Assembly: GCA_037968815.1 (NCBI GenBank)
Contig: JBBKWF010000004.1
Location: forward strand, 1 to 64,000
Source: Pseudopedobacter sp037968815
Lineage (GTDB): Bacteria > Bacteroidota > Bacteroidia > Sphingobacteriales > Sphingobacteriaceae
Direction of reading: 5' to 3'
Length of the DNA: 64,000 nucleotides
Shown here one piece after another: positions 8,185 through 16,550 of the stretch. A model generated the notes under the pieces. It was given only the letters and a program-made list of their open reading frames with translations, searched no databases and had not been told where the DNA came from. A program made the translations under genes and the position numbers. Position 1 is the stretch's first letter. Every line of letters starts with the position of its first letter.

Positions 8185-10311
8185 ATGAATATTCATAAAA
8201 AATCACTTGCAATTATTCTTTCGGGGATTGTTTTGGCAAGTTGCAACAACACAAAAAATGCAGAAAGTGGTACTGAGAATCCGTTTTTTGCGGTAAGTAC
8301 TTTACCTTACCAAGCTCCAGATTTTAGCAAGATAAAAACTGAAGACTTTATGCCTGCTTTTGAAGTAGGTATGAAGCAAAACATAATGGAGATTGATTCT
8401 ATTGTTAACAATACTGAAGCTCCAACTTTTGAAAACACTTTTATTCCTCTAGAAAAAAGCGGACAACTTTTAGCAAGAGTAAACAATGTTTTTGGTTTGC
8501 TAACAAGTGCGAATACTAATCCTGATTTACAGAAAATTGAAGAGGATATTGCTCCAAAATTGGCTTCTCATCGCGACGCTATTTATCTGAACAAAAAACT
8601 TTTTGATCGTATCTCGGCTATCTATGAAAGTCCTGAAAAAGATAACCTTGATGCCGAATCAAAAAAACTGGTTGATGTTTACTATGAAAACTTTGTTTTA
8701 GCTGGTGCGAATTTATCTGACAAGGATAAGGAGGAAATGAAAAAGCTTAATGAGGAAAAAGCAAGCTTAAGCACTAAGTTCACCAATTTGTTATTGGCAG
8801 CATCAAAGGAAGCAGCTTTAAAAGTTGATTCGGTGGAAGCCTTAAATGGTCTCTCGGAAGCAGAAATAAAAGCAGCCGAAAAAGATGCTAAAAGCTCGAA
8901 AACAGGAAGTAATTATGCTATTGTACTACAGAATACTACACAACAGCCTTACTTAACGCAATTAACAAACCGTGATACTCGCCATGAATTATTTGAAGCA
9001 AGTTATAACCGTACAGAACAAGGCGACGCTAACGACACGAGAACTACACTTATTCGTTTAGCAGAAATTAGAGTACAACAGGCTAAACTTTTAGGATTTA
9101 AAAACTACGCCGCTTGGAATTTGAAAAATCAAATGGCCCAAACGCCTGAAGCTGTTGACACTTTTTTAAAGCAGATTGTTCCGGCATCTACTGCTAAAGC
9201 AAAAAATGAAGCTGCTGAAATACAAAGTTTAATAGACCAACAAAAGGGTGGTTTTAAATTAGCAGCTTGGGACTGGAACTTTTACGCCGAGCAGGTTAGA
9301 AAAGCGAAATACGACCTTAGCGATAGCGAGATTAAACCTTATTTTGAGTTAAATAAAGTATTGCAAAACGGTGTTTTTTATGCTGCAACTAAGCTTTACG
9401 GGATTACTTTTAAAGAACGAACAGACATTCCGGTTTATCAAAAAGATGTAAAGGTATATGAGGTTTTTGAAAAAGATGGAACTGCAATTGGACTTTTTTA
9501 TGCCGATTATTTCAAACGTGATAACAAATCTGGTGGTGCGTGGATGTCGAATATTGTTAATCAATCCACCTTGTTAGGTACAAAACCAGTTATTTACAAC
9601 GTTTGTAACTATACTAAGCCAGCAGAAGGGCAACCCGCATTAATTAGTTTTGATGATGTTACCACCTTGTTTCACGAGTTTGGTCATGCCTTACATGGTT
9701 TTTTTGCAAGTCAAAAATATGTTACCCTTTCAGGGACTGATGTTGCTCGTGATTTTGTAGAGTTTCCGTCTCAGTTTAATGAACATTGGGCTATGGAGCC
9801 TAGTGTATTCAAAAATTACGCAGTACATTATAAAACTGGCGAAAATATGCCAACAGCCTTGGTAGAGAAGATTAAAAAATCTTCTACTTTTAATCAAGGC
9901 TATATGCTTACTGAGGTTTTAGCGGCGGCATCTTTAGATATGCAGTGGCATAGTGTTAGTAGTGATACTAAGATAACTGATGCTAATAAATTTGAACATG
10001 ATGCATTGCAAAGGACGGGTTTATTGTTAAGTGAAGTGCCATCTCGTTATCGTTCGAGCTATTTTAAACACATTTGGGGCGGTGGTTATGCAGCTGGATA
10101 TTACGCTTACTTGTGGACAGAAATGTTAGATAATGATGCTTACTCTTGGTTTGAAGAAAATGGGGGAATGACAGCAGAAAATGGTCAGCGCTTTAGAGAC
10201 ATGATTTTATCAAGAGGAAACACTTTAGATTATAATAAAATGTTTTTAGATTTTAGAGGGCATAAGCCAGATATTACTCCGATGCTGAAAAACAGAGGTT
10301 TAGTAAAATAA
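8185..10311 (+). CDS. M3-family zinc metallopeptidase (peptidyl-dipeptidase Dcp-like) lipoprotein
   Basis: A 708-residue enzyme of the thimet oligopeptidase/Dcp family, normal length. The N-terminus is a lipoprotein signal (ILSGIVLASCNN, lipobox LASC). The zinc motif HEFGHALHG begins at His497 (His497, Glu498, His501), with the third ligand expected in the downstream EFPSQFNEHW region. It should cleave short peptides in the periplasm. A strong hairpin terminator follows at 10313-10342. Confidence 0.93.
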   Translation: MNIHKKSLAIILSGIVLASCNNTKNAESGTENPFFAVSTLPYQAPDFSKIKTEDFMPAFEVGMKQNIMEIDSIVNNTEAPTFENTFIPLEKSGQLLARVNNVFGLLTSANTNPDLQKIEEDIAPKLASHRDAIYLNKKLFDRISAIYESPEKDNLDAESKKLVDVYYENFVLAGANLSDKDKEEMKKLNEEKASLSTKFTNLLLAASKEAALKVDSVEALNGLSEAEIKAAEKDAKSSKTGSNYAIVLQNTTQQPYLTQLTNRDTRHELFEASYNRTEQGDANDTRTTLIRLAEIRVQQAKLLGFKNYAAWNLKNQMAQTPEAVDTFLKQIVPASTAKAKNEAAEIQSLIDQQKGGFKLAAWDWNFYAEQVRKAKYDLSDSEIKPYFELNKVLQNGVFYAATKLYGITFKERTDIPVYQKDVKVYEVFEKDGTAIGLFYADYFKRDNKSGGAWMSNIVNQSTLLGTKPVIYNVCNYTKPAEGQPALISFDDVTTLFHEFGHALHGFFASQKYVTLSGTDVARDFVEFPSQFNEHWAMEPSVFKNYAVHYKTGENMPTALVEKIKKSSTFNQGYMLTEVLAAASLDMQWHSVSSDTKITDANKFEHDALQRTGLLLSEVPSRYRSSYFKHIWGGGYAAGYYAYLWTEMLDNDAYSWFEENGGMTAENGQRFRDMILSRGNTLDYNKMFLDFRGHKPDITPMLKNRGLVK

Positions 10312-10312
10312 T

Positions 10313-10342
10313 AAAATGGGGCAGAGAAATTTGCCCCATTTT
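10313..10342 (+). terminator. Rho-independent terminator after the M3 peptidase
   Basis: An 11-base-pair perfect stem (AAAATGGGGCA with TGCCCCATTTT) encloses an 8-base loop and ends in a T-run. It starts one base after the stop codon of the M3 peptidase. The A-tract on the other side could allow function in both directions. Confidence 0.88.
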
Positions 10343-10384
10343 TGTTTACAGAAAGTCGTTTAATTAAATCACTATTTTGCAGGC

Positions 10385-11773
10385 ATGAAAAAATCCGTTT
10401 CTCTATTACTTCTTATTATTTCTGTTCTCAACGTTACCAATGCACAAAGCTTAAGCTCAAAACTGGAAAGTGCTTATCACAGGTTTGTGAATGATTCACA
10501 GCTAAAATACGCCACCGTTTCCTTTTCAGCGATTGATAACAACACCGGGAAAGTGCTTTTCTCTAACAATGAAAACACTGGTTTAGCCCCTGCATCAACT
10601 TTAAAAGTGATTACATCTGCTACGGCCTTAGATTTACTAGGAGAAGACTTTACATTTAAAACCAATATATTTTATCGTGGGGAGATTAAGGATGGTACCC
10701 TTAACGGCGATTTAATTATAACAGGTGGTGGGGACCCTACTTTGGGTAGCGACCGTTGGGAAAAGACTCAGAAAAATCAAATCCTCAATAAAATATTGTT
10801 TAATCTACAGCAAAAAGGAATCAATAAAATTACTGGTTATGTGATTGGGGATGCTTCGGCTTGGGACACACAGTCTTTACCTGTTGGTTGGATTTGGCAA
10901 GATATGGGTAACTATTATGGCGCAGGAACTTCTGCTTTATGCTGGGGCGAAAATTCTTTTGAATTAGGTTTTACAGCAGGAAAAACCATTGGTTCGTCAG
11001 TTAAAATCAACAATGGCGATGTTTACCCATTTTTACAGCTCACTAACGAGCTTACCACTGGTAATTATGGTTCTGGAGATAATGTATATGCTTATTCGGC
11101 ACCTTATACTAGTCAGGTTTTTTTACGTGGCACTTATGGTATTGATTTAAAAAAGCAGATTGGCTTATCCTTGCCTAATCCCCCTTTGGCGATGGCTTAT
11201 GATGTCGCCAGCTTTTTGAATAAAAATGGATATAGAACGGAGGAGTTTAAAGCAGGAATTGAACCGGTTGACGACGCTACGGATCGGCATTTGCTATTCA
11301 CCATAACGTCTCCTCCATTAAGCGAGGTTGTTTATTGGTTTAACCAGAAAAGCATCAATTTGTACGGTGAGCAGTTGGTTAGGGTTTTGGCAGAAAAATT
11401 TGGTAAAAGTACCTCTACAGTTGAAGGCATAAAAGTAATTAATGATTATTGGGAGAAAAGAGGAGTTGAGCCAGAAGCTTTGCGGATACTAGATGGCAGT
11501 GGTTTATCGCCATCAGACAGAGTTAGTACTATGGCAATGGTAAAGATACTTTCTTACGCAAAAAAACAGCCGTGGTTTAGTGCTTATTTAAAAAGTTTCC
11601 CCTTGCGTAACCAACAAAAGATGAAAAGTGGAACTATAGCAAACGTGTTGGCTTATAGCGGTTTTCAAGGTTCGTCAAATGAGATTAGTTTTTCTATTAT
11701 AGTGAATAACTATACCGGTAGCGCCTCCCAAATGCGACAAAAGATGTATGGCTTTTTGAATACTTTGAAATGA
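10385..11773 (+). CDS. dacB: D-alanyl-D-alanine carboxypeptidase/endopeptidase, PBP4 (DacB) type
   Basis: A 462-residue class C penicillin-binding protein (peptidase S13). A signal peptide ends near VTNAQS (residue 21). The serine motif is Ser71-Thr-Leu-Lys74 in APASTLKVIT, the second motif lies in the ILDGSGLSPSDRVS segment, and the third is KSGT near residue 415. The insert between the first two motifs matches the S13 family. It trims or cleaves peptidoglycan peptides in the periplasm. It converges on the polysaccharide locus, whose last gene ends 58 bases away. Confidence 0.92.
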   Translation: MKKSVSLLLLIISVLNVTNAQSLSSKLESAYHRFVNDSQLKYATVSFSAIDNNTGKVLFSNNENTGLAPASTLKVITSATALDLLGEDFTFKTNIFYRGEIKDGTLNGDLIITGGGDPTLGSDRWEKTQKNQILNKILFNLQQKGINKITGYVIGDASAWDTQSLPVGWIWQDMGNYYGAGTSALCWGENSFELGFTAGKTIGSSVKINNGDVYPFLQLTNELTTGNYGSGDNVYAYSAPYTSQVFLRGTYGIDLKKQIGLSLPNPPLAMAYDVASFLNKNGYRTEEFKAGIEPVDDATDRHLLFTITSPPLSEVVYWFNQKSINLYGEQLVRVLAEKFGKSTSTVEGIKVINDYWEKRGVEPEALRILDGSGLSPSDRVSTMAMVKILSYAKKQPWFSAYLKSFPLRNQQKMKSGTIANVLAYSGFQGSSNEISFSIIVNNYTGSASQMRQKMYGFLNTLK

Positions 11774-11830
11774 TTTATAGCTGTGTTTTAAGGCTTGAAA
11801 ATAGCAATTTGTAGTGATTTAGCACTCTAG

Positions 11831-12679
11831 CTATTTGGATTCATTCATCTTGCTTTTCAGCTCATAAATTTTCGCGTCTACTAAGAACCTGAACCAAAAG
11901 CCTTGTAAGAAATGGAAAACGAGACCTTTAGCTCCGTCTAAAAACCCTAACTTAATAAAGTACCTGATAAAGAAGTAGATAAAAGGCCTAATAAATAAGG
12001 GGAATTTCTCATATATAGACTTAGCGTATCTTCTGCGTTGTTGTGCATTGCCCGCGATTTTTGCTTGTACCAAATCTGCTTTATTGTTTGCTGCATATTT
12101 ATAAAACTGATCTTCGGCCTCTAACGTAGACCAGCGATTATGGCGCTCTGTAAAGGACGAAAGGGAGTCTGTTAGGGTATCAATCATATCTGCCTTAATC
12201 GTTTCACAATGGCCGTCAACTACAAAGTGCTGGTCATATAGTTTGTCTTCACAATGCCCAAAACCTTTTTTAAATAAAATAGCATGATATACGGGGTAAT
12301 GTCCGCCATGTTTCATCCATTTACCTAAAAAAATAGTTCTTCGGCTAATTAAAAAACCATTGGTGTTTTCTGGAACCTCTTTCGAAAAAATATGATGTAT
12401 TTCTTTCGCTAATTCTGGGGTCATCCGATGATCGGCATCCATGTTTAAAATCCACGGAGTATTAATCGGGAGGTTTTCAAAAGCCCAGTTTCTTTGTTTT
12501 CCATAATTTTCAAACGGGTGATGGAAAATATTTACGTTGTACTTTTCTGCAATGCTTAATGTAGCATCTGTTGAGCCAGAGTCTACTATAAGTTTTGGGC
12601 AATCAAGCTCAGCAATACTGGCCAAACAAGCATCTATGTTTTTTTCTTCGTTATGGGTAAGGATGATGATAGATAGCAT
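11831..12679 (-). CDS. Glycosyltransferase family 2 (WaaE/KdtX-like)
   Basis: A 282-residue GT-A enzyme. The N-terminus IIILTHNEEKNIDACLASI and DSGSTDATL are typical of family 2, and the metal-binding acidic motif is in ILNMDADHRMTPEL. The middle (FLGKWMKHGGHYPVYHAILF) resembles the WaaE/KdtX branch that acts on lipopolysaccharide core sugars. The C-terminal aromatic-rich helix could sit at the membrane. This is the last gene of the long minus-strand locus, three bases after the previous gene. Acceptor and donor are unknown. Confidence 0.88.
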   Translation of the reverse strand: MLSIIILTHNEEKNIDACLASIAELDCPKLIVDSGSTDATLSIAEKYNVNIFHHPFENYGKQRNWAFENLPINTPWILNMDADHRMTPELAKEIHHIFSKEVPENTNGFLISRRTIFLGKWMKHGGHYPVYHAILFKKGFGHCEDKLYDQHFVVDGHCETIKADMIDTLTDSLSSFTERHNRWSTLEAEDQFYKYAANNKADLVQAKIAGNAQQRRRYAKSIYEKFPLFIRPFIYFFIRYFIKLGFLDGAKGLVFHFLQGFWFRFLVDAKIYELKSKMNESK

Positions 12680-12682
12680 TTT

Positions 12683-13933
12683 TCAATTAATTGAATTACC
12701 GTTCAAAGATACCTTATACATTTTTAAATATTTACGAGCTAGGTCTTTATTGCTTATTAGCTTACTGCCATCTATTGATAGTTTACCCTCGGAAAGCAAT
12801 CGGTAAGTTTTTTCTAAGCCGGATTTTAATTCATCTAATTTAAAAACGAGACCATAATTATTTACTTTCACGTAATTTTGTAAGCCTATATGTTCAGACA
12901 GCAATACTGGTGTTTCCATGGCAATAGCTTCAATCACTACGTTGGCGAAATTCTCATTGTAGGACGGGAGGATAAAAGCATCATGGTTAGTTAGTAATTT
13001 ATATTTTTTTTCGCCGTAAACCGGCCCAATCCAGTCGATACGCTCATCTAGCTTTTTTCTTTTAGCCTTCAGCTTTAAGCTTTCAACATAAGCCAATTCT
13101 CCTTCGCCAACAATACTCAGCTTAAAAGGGAACTTAACTAAAGCCAGACTGTCTAAAAGTAATTCAATACCTTTTTTATGATGGATTCTGGATAAGAAAA
13201 TTAAGTTCAAAGTTCCGTCAAAAACTCGTGTCTTTGTTGGTAATTGCTCTGGCAATTTTACCAGGTTGTGGATGATAAAAATCTTAGGCTTTTGTTCTTG
13301 TTGTCTTGTTTCTTTGCTCTTTATTATTTGCTCTTCTCTCTCCTTCATCAAATCCACAACCTCCACGTTATCATCTCCACTAAATACCTGCTTTAAAATC
13401 TCATCTGCTTCCATTGAAGTTGTCGCATGAAAATTGCATTTTTTCAATAGCTTGCTTCCAATAAATTGATGGAAAATTGCTTTGGGTTTACTGAAAGTAT
13501 AATCTCCTAACATCCCTCGCGGTGATATAATTGGCTTTATTCCTCTGCATAAACAAATTATTACCGCTCCCATGCTTACCAAGTTCCACCAGGAATGGAT
13601 GTGGATTTGATCAAAGTTTTTTGCATTTTTCCAAAGCTGTGAAAGTAAAGCGGGGGAGAAGTGACTGTGATCTTTGGTGATGCGTTTAAAAAAAGTTACC
13701 GCTACACCATCAATTATTTTTGTGTGAGCATTTTGGTAGGGCAACTCTTCTTTCCCGTTGGCTAAAGTTGTATAAACTTGAACGGGAGAGGTATTGTGAT
13801 CATAGTGGGTAGACCCTTGTTCATTTTCAGCTTTTGACACCTCCAGAGACTCGCACAAGGCCGCAACCGAGTAAATAGGACCTCCGTAAATAAAGGCTGG
13901 TTTGTAGGATGCGGTGATGTGGAGGATTTTCAA
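12683..13933 (-). CDS. GT4-type glycosyltransferase with heptanucleotide-repeat inserts
   Basis: A 416-residue GT-B enzyme. The N-terminal ILHITASYKPAFIYGGPIYS and the C-terminal EX7E region NENFANVVIEAIAMETPVL identify family 4. Two stretches look foreign to the fold. Residues about 199-215, in the interdomain linker, are rich in Glu, Lys and Gln and are encoded by TCTTTGY-like heptamers. Residues about 284-291 (LKLKAKRKK) are encoded by TAGCCTT/CAGCTTT/AAGCTTT units. Both inserts keep the frame, and the catalytic motifs are intact, so the enzyme is probably active. Confidence 0.87.
   Translation of the reverse strand: MKILHITASYKPAFIYGGPIYSVAALCESLEVSKAENEQGSTHYDHNTSPVQVYTTLANGKEELPYQNAHTKIIDGVAVTFFKRITKDHSHFSPALLSQLWKNAKNFDQIHIHSWWNLVSMGAVIICLCRGIKPIISPRGMLGDYTFSKPKAIFHQFIGSKLLKKCNFHATTSMEADEILKQVFSGDDNVEVVDLMKEREEQIIKSKETRQQEQKPKIFIIHNLVKLPEQLPTKTRVFDGTLNLIFLSRIHHKKGIELLLDSLALVKFPFKLSIVGEGELAYVESLKLKAKRKKLDERIDWIGPVYGEKKYKLLTNHDAFILPSYNENFANVVIEAIAMETPVLLSEHIGLQNYVKVNNYGLVFKLDELKSGLEKTYRLLSEGKLSIDGSKLISNKDLARKYLKMYKVSLNGNSIN
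13063..13083 (-). repeat. Heptanucleotide array: TAGCCTT CAGCTTT AAGCTTT inside a GT gene
   Basis: Three consecutive 7-base units (plus-strand reading), the same family as at 15084-15139, 44823-44864 and 49209-49271. Here they encode part of a C-terminal-domain helix of the GT4 enzyme. The shared sequence with intergenic arrays argues for insertion or copying rather than convergent codon use. Confidence 0.7.
13290..13338 (-). repeat. Degenerate heptanucleotide array, consensus TCTTTGY, inside a GT gene
   Basis: About seven consecutive 7-base units (TTTTGTT, CTTGTTG, TCTTGTT, TCTTTGC, TCTTTAT, TATTTGC, TCTTCTC; plus-strand reading). Coding strand purine-rich. It encodes the Lys/Glu/Gln-rich interdomain linker of the GT4 enzyme. 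The same consensus recurs at 15904-15938. Confidence 0.6.
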
Positions 13934-13962
13934 GGTTTAGCTTGTTTTTTGATAGCAATAAC

Positions 13963-15207
13963 TTATTTTTTTGTATCGGAGACACTCTGTATCTCGTTCA
14001 GCATTTTTGAATAACTCCAGCTTTTAAGAAGAGTTGTGTTTGTGTTGGTTTTTATGTCTTTATCAAGTTCAATTGATGATTCAATTGCTTTAGCTAACTT
14101 GTCACTATCTCCAAAAGGATAGGTAAAACCATTTTTTCCTTCAATAATCAAATCTGTACTAGAGCCAACTTTGTTAGATGTAATCACTGTACATCCGCAA
14201 GCTAGAGCTTCATGTACTGATACTCCCCAGGGTTCGTTTTTAGCAGCATGGATAAAAATATCGGAAATACCGTAATAATAACCCAGCTCCTGATAAGGAA
14301 TATAGCCTGTAAATATAATTTTCAAATGTGGCATTCGGCTAGCATAGTCTTCCAATGCTTTTCTGTCTGCACCGTCACCAACCAAAACCAAAGCCAAATT
14401 AACATCGTTTAAAGTTTCAAACGCTTTTAAAATATCCCAAGGAGACTCTCGAGGAACAAACTTGGCAACACTTAATAAAACTTTTTGATTACTGATAGCC
14501 AACTGATTTTTTAATGCATTTACTTTTAGGGTATCGTTTGCCTTAGTACTAAACCAAGCCTCATCTACCGAATAAGAGAAATAACTGATTCTTTCGTTTT
14601 TAATACCCAACCAGTTTAAAAAAGATTTGGTTTGTGAACCTACCGCAAAGAAATGGTCGAATTTTCTATAAGCAAAAGGTAAGTAAATACGTTTTAGAAG
14701 TTTTTTAAGCGGACTTAGATTGTAAAGTACTGAGTCTATCCGCAAAGCAATTGGAATATTTTTTTGCTTGCACAATTTTGTTAAGCCAGCATAAGAATCT
14801 TTATATCCGTTTAAAATAATATAGTCATAATTCTCTTTCTCCAATATTGCAGAAACGGAGTTTACAATATTGTTTTTATCAGCAATAAAATGAGTGTAGC
14901 CTTGATATAAGTTGAAGCCCCAACCCACTTTTTTTCCTAATTCAAAATCGTGGTAATCCTGCTGATCAGTATTATTATAAATCACATGAAAATCTAAAGA
15001 AGGAAGTCCGCCGTCTGCGGTCTGTGGTCTGCGGTCTGTGGGTAGTTTACTTGCGTGTCGCGAAGCATCAACAGCGTCGACGTCCGCTTTCAGCTTTAAG
15101 CTTTCAGCTTTCAGCTTTAAGCTTTCAGCTTTCAGCTTTCCCGCTACATACTGATAAAAAGGTACTTCGAACTGCGTAGGAAACTCTACTATAAAAGCTG
15201 TTTTCAT
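13963..15207 (-). CDS. GT4-type glycosyltransferase with an N-terminal translated repeat insert
   Basis: A 414-residue GT-B enzyme. The start MKTAFIVEFPTQFEVPFYQY and the later LPSLDFHVIYNN are typical of adjacent elements of the first Rossmann domain. Between them, residues about 23-66, lies a low-complexity insert (KAESLKL repeated, then PTDRRPQTADGG) encoded by two different heptanucleotide arrays. The C-terminal donor domain is intact, with AKNEPWGVSVHEALACGC carrying the EX7E motif. The start codon overlaps the stop of the upstream gene by four bases. The enzyme probably tolerates the insert in a surface loop. Confidence 0.88.
   Translation of the reverse strand: MKTAFIVEFPTQFEVPFYQYVAGKLKAESLKLKAESLKLKADVDAVDASRHASKLPTDRRPQTADGGLPSLDFHVIYNNTDQQDYHDFELGKKVGWGFNLYQGYTHFIADKNNIVNSVSAILEKENYDYIILNGYKDSYAGLTKLCKQKNIPIALRIDSVLYNLSPLKKLLKRIYLPFAYRKFDHFFAVGSQTKSFLNWLGIKNERISYFSYSVDEAWFSTKANDTLKVNALKNQLAISNQKVLLSVAKFVPRESPWDILKAFETLNDVNLALVLVGDGADRKALEDYASRMPHLKIIFTGYIPYQELGYYYGISDIFIHAAKNEPWGVSVHEALACGCTVITSNKVGSSTDLIIEGKNGFTYPFGDSDKLAKAIESSIELDKDIKTNTNTTLLKSWSYSKMLNEIQSVSDTKK
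15013..15040 (-). repeat. Heptanucleotide array GTCTGYG x4 inside a GT gene
   Basis: Four consecutive 7-base units (GTCTGCG, GTCTGTG, GTCTGCG, GTCTGTG; plus-strand reading). Much richer in G+C than its surroundings. It encodes the PTDRRPQTADGG part of the insert in the GT4 enzyme and lies only 43 bases from a second array of unrelated sequence. Confidence 0.9.
15084..15139 (-). repeat. Heptanucleotide array MAGCTTT x8 inside a GT gene
   Basis: Eight consecutive 7-base units: CCGCTTT, CAGCTTT, AAGCTTT, CAGCTTT, CAGCTTT, AAGCTTT, CAGCTTT, CAGCTTT. The C/A alternation gives a perfect higher-order period of 21 bases, which encodes a repeated seven-residue unit (KAESLKL). A 21-base slip would keep the frame; a 7-base slip would break it. 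Confidence 0.93.
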
Positions 15208-16550
15208 CTGATATCGGCTAAAATTTCTTTAAATACTTTCCCTAAATTGGTGTAATAATTTTCCCAGACCATATTTTTTGAATTTGTTAAGACAGTCTCT
15301 TTTAAGTTTGCTTTTTCCGCGTGGCTTAAGTTCATATACTGGTTTAATATATCACTCAGACTTTGGCTATTTAAACTTTTCATAATAAAACCATCTACGC
15401 CATTTTTAATCATTTCGCCAGCACCCACAAAAGGGGAAACTATATTTGGAATACCTTGCATCATGGTTTCTGGAACTACCATAGCAAAAGAGTCAAAACG
15501 GCTACATTGCACATTCAAATCAAATTGTTCCTGTGCCAAATAATCAAATAACTCTTGCTGGCTCATTGCTGGGCGGTAAACTAATTTTATTTGATTATTT
15601 AAAATGTTTTTTGGCAGATGCTCCAACACCCAGCTTTCTCTGATACGCCCAATCAAATGCACTTCCAAAAAAACAGGATATTGATAAGCATAAACACTTT
15701 TCAAAAAAACATCTAGCCCCTTGCGATATTCTAAATTAGCAATAAAAGAAACTTTAATCGAGTTGCTTTTTCTTCCCACTCCGCAAGCCTCTTGCTTCTT
15801 GCTTCCTGCATCTTGCGTCTTTTCAATGCTTTCCACTTCAAAAGCAGCTTGTACCTTGCTACTTGCATCTTGCTTCTTCTCCAGACTTATCATGCTATAA
15901 GAGTGTTGGCTCTTGGCTCTTTGTTCTTTTCTCTCTCTTCCTTCCGCTCCCAAATACAATGTAAAATCTTTTTTTGCTGAGGTTAAACCTTCAAAGCTTT
16001 TTCTACAAAATTCAGAACAGTAAAAGCCATAGTCAATTAAAGCTCGTTCTTTTAATTTAAGCTTGATACCGTAGTTAGTTTCGTTAATGCCTAAGGTTTT
16101 AGCTTTTTCATGACTGATAGAAGCAAAATCTATAATCACAGGAATACCCCATTTTTTGCAATACTTTACAATAGGCCAGCCGGTAGTTTCAAAGCAAACT
16201 ACTAAAGTGTTTTTCCTGTTAAAATAAAGTCGAGGTAAGCACAATAATCCAAAAATCTGTTGCCAAAAATAAATAGGGTTGTTGTGGCTTTGGTTGTGTG
16301 GATTTATAAAAACTTTATTGTACAGGTAACGGCTTATCGTATATAATAAAGTGTACAGGTAGTGGTTTACAATATGTACATCTGTATCAATAGGTTTTGC
16401 TCTTTTTTTTAACAACCCGATAAGTTTTTGATTGGGTTTAAAAAGAATACTGGTTAATAAAGTTACTTTTTCAAACAGCCCAGATTGTAGCGCTCCGTTT
16501 GCTAAACGAGGTGCATGTTGTATTCCGGGATGGACGATGATGAGCTTCAT
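15204..16550 (-). CDS. GT4-type glycosyltransferase with a large interdomain repeat insert
   Basis: A 448-residue GT-B enzyme. The N-terminus KLIIVHPGIQHAPRLANG and the C-terminal part VSFIANLEYRKGLDVFLKS and FDSFAMVVPETMMQGIP support a family 4 fold; the first acidic residue of EX7E is Asp here. Residues about 203-256, exactly between the two domains, form a Lys/Gln/Ser-rich low-complexity insert encoded by three heptanucleotide arrays. Without it the protein would be near 395 residues, closer to family norm. It overlaps the next gene by four bases. Confidence 0.85.
   Translation of the reverse strand: MKLIIVHPGIQHAPRLANGALQSGLFEKVTLLTSILFKPNQKLIGLLKKRAKPIDTDVHIVNHYLYTLLYTISRYLYNKVFINPHNQSHNNPIYFWQQIFGLLCLPRLYFNRKNTLVVCFETTGWPIVKYCKKWGIPVIIDFASISHEKAKTLGINETNYGIKLKLKERALIDYGFYCSEFCRKSFEGLTSAKKDFTLYLGAEGRERKEQRAKSQHSYSMISLEKKQDASSKVQAAFEVESIEKTQDAGSKKQEACGVGRKSNSIKVSFIANLEYRKGLDVFLKSVYAYQYPVFLEVHLIGRIRESWVLEHLPKNILNNQIKLVYRPAMSQQELFDYLAQEQFDLNVQCSRFDSFAMVVPETMMQGIPNIVSPFVGAGEMIKNGVDGFIMKSLNSQSLSDILNQYMNLSHAEKANLKETVLTNSKNMVWENYYTNLGKVFKEILADIR
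15784..15818 (-). repeat. Heptanucleotide array CTTGCTT-type, first block
   Basis: Units CAAGCCT, CTTGCTT, CTTGCTT, CCTGCAT, CTTGCGT (plus-strand reading), all 7 bases, end to end. It encodes the last part of the interdomain insert in the GT4 enzyme. The same consensus recurs 30 bases away at 15848-15875. Confidence 0.85.
15848..15875 (-). repeat. Heptanucleotide array CTTGCNT-type, second block
   Basis: Units CTTGTAC, CTTGCTA, CTTGCAT, CTTGCTT (plus-strand reading), end to end, inside the interdomain insert of the same GT4 gene. The CTTG core is constant and the last three bases vary. Confidence 0.85.
15904..15938 (-). repeat. Heptanucleotide array TCTTGGC-type
   Basis: Units TGTTGGC, TCTTGGC, TCTTTGT, TCTTTTC, TCTCTCT (plus-strand reading). 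Related in sequence and phase to the array at 13290-13338 in a neighbouring GT gene. It encodes the first part (Arg/Lys/Glu-rich) of the interdomain insert. Confidence 0.72.

Noticed and set aside
15013..15938. Repeats considered as a CRISPR array
   Set aside because: Units are 7 bases and directly adjacent, with no spacers and no cas genes.
13963..16550. Low-complexity inserts considered as coiled-coil domains
   Set aside because: Their residues follow from 7-base DNA units in whichever frame is open, and the segments are short and unlike each other; a DNA-level origin explains them better.
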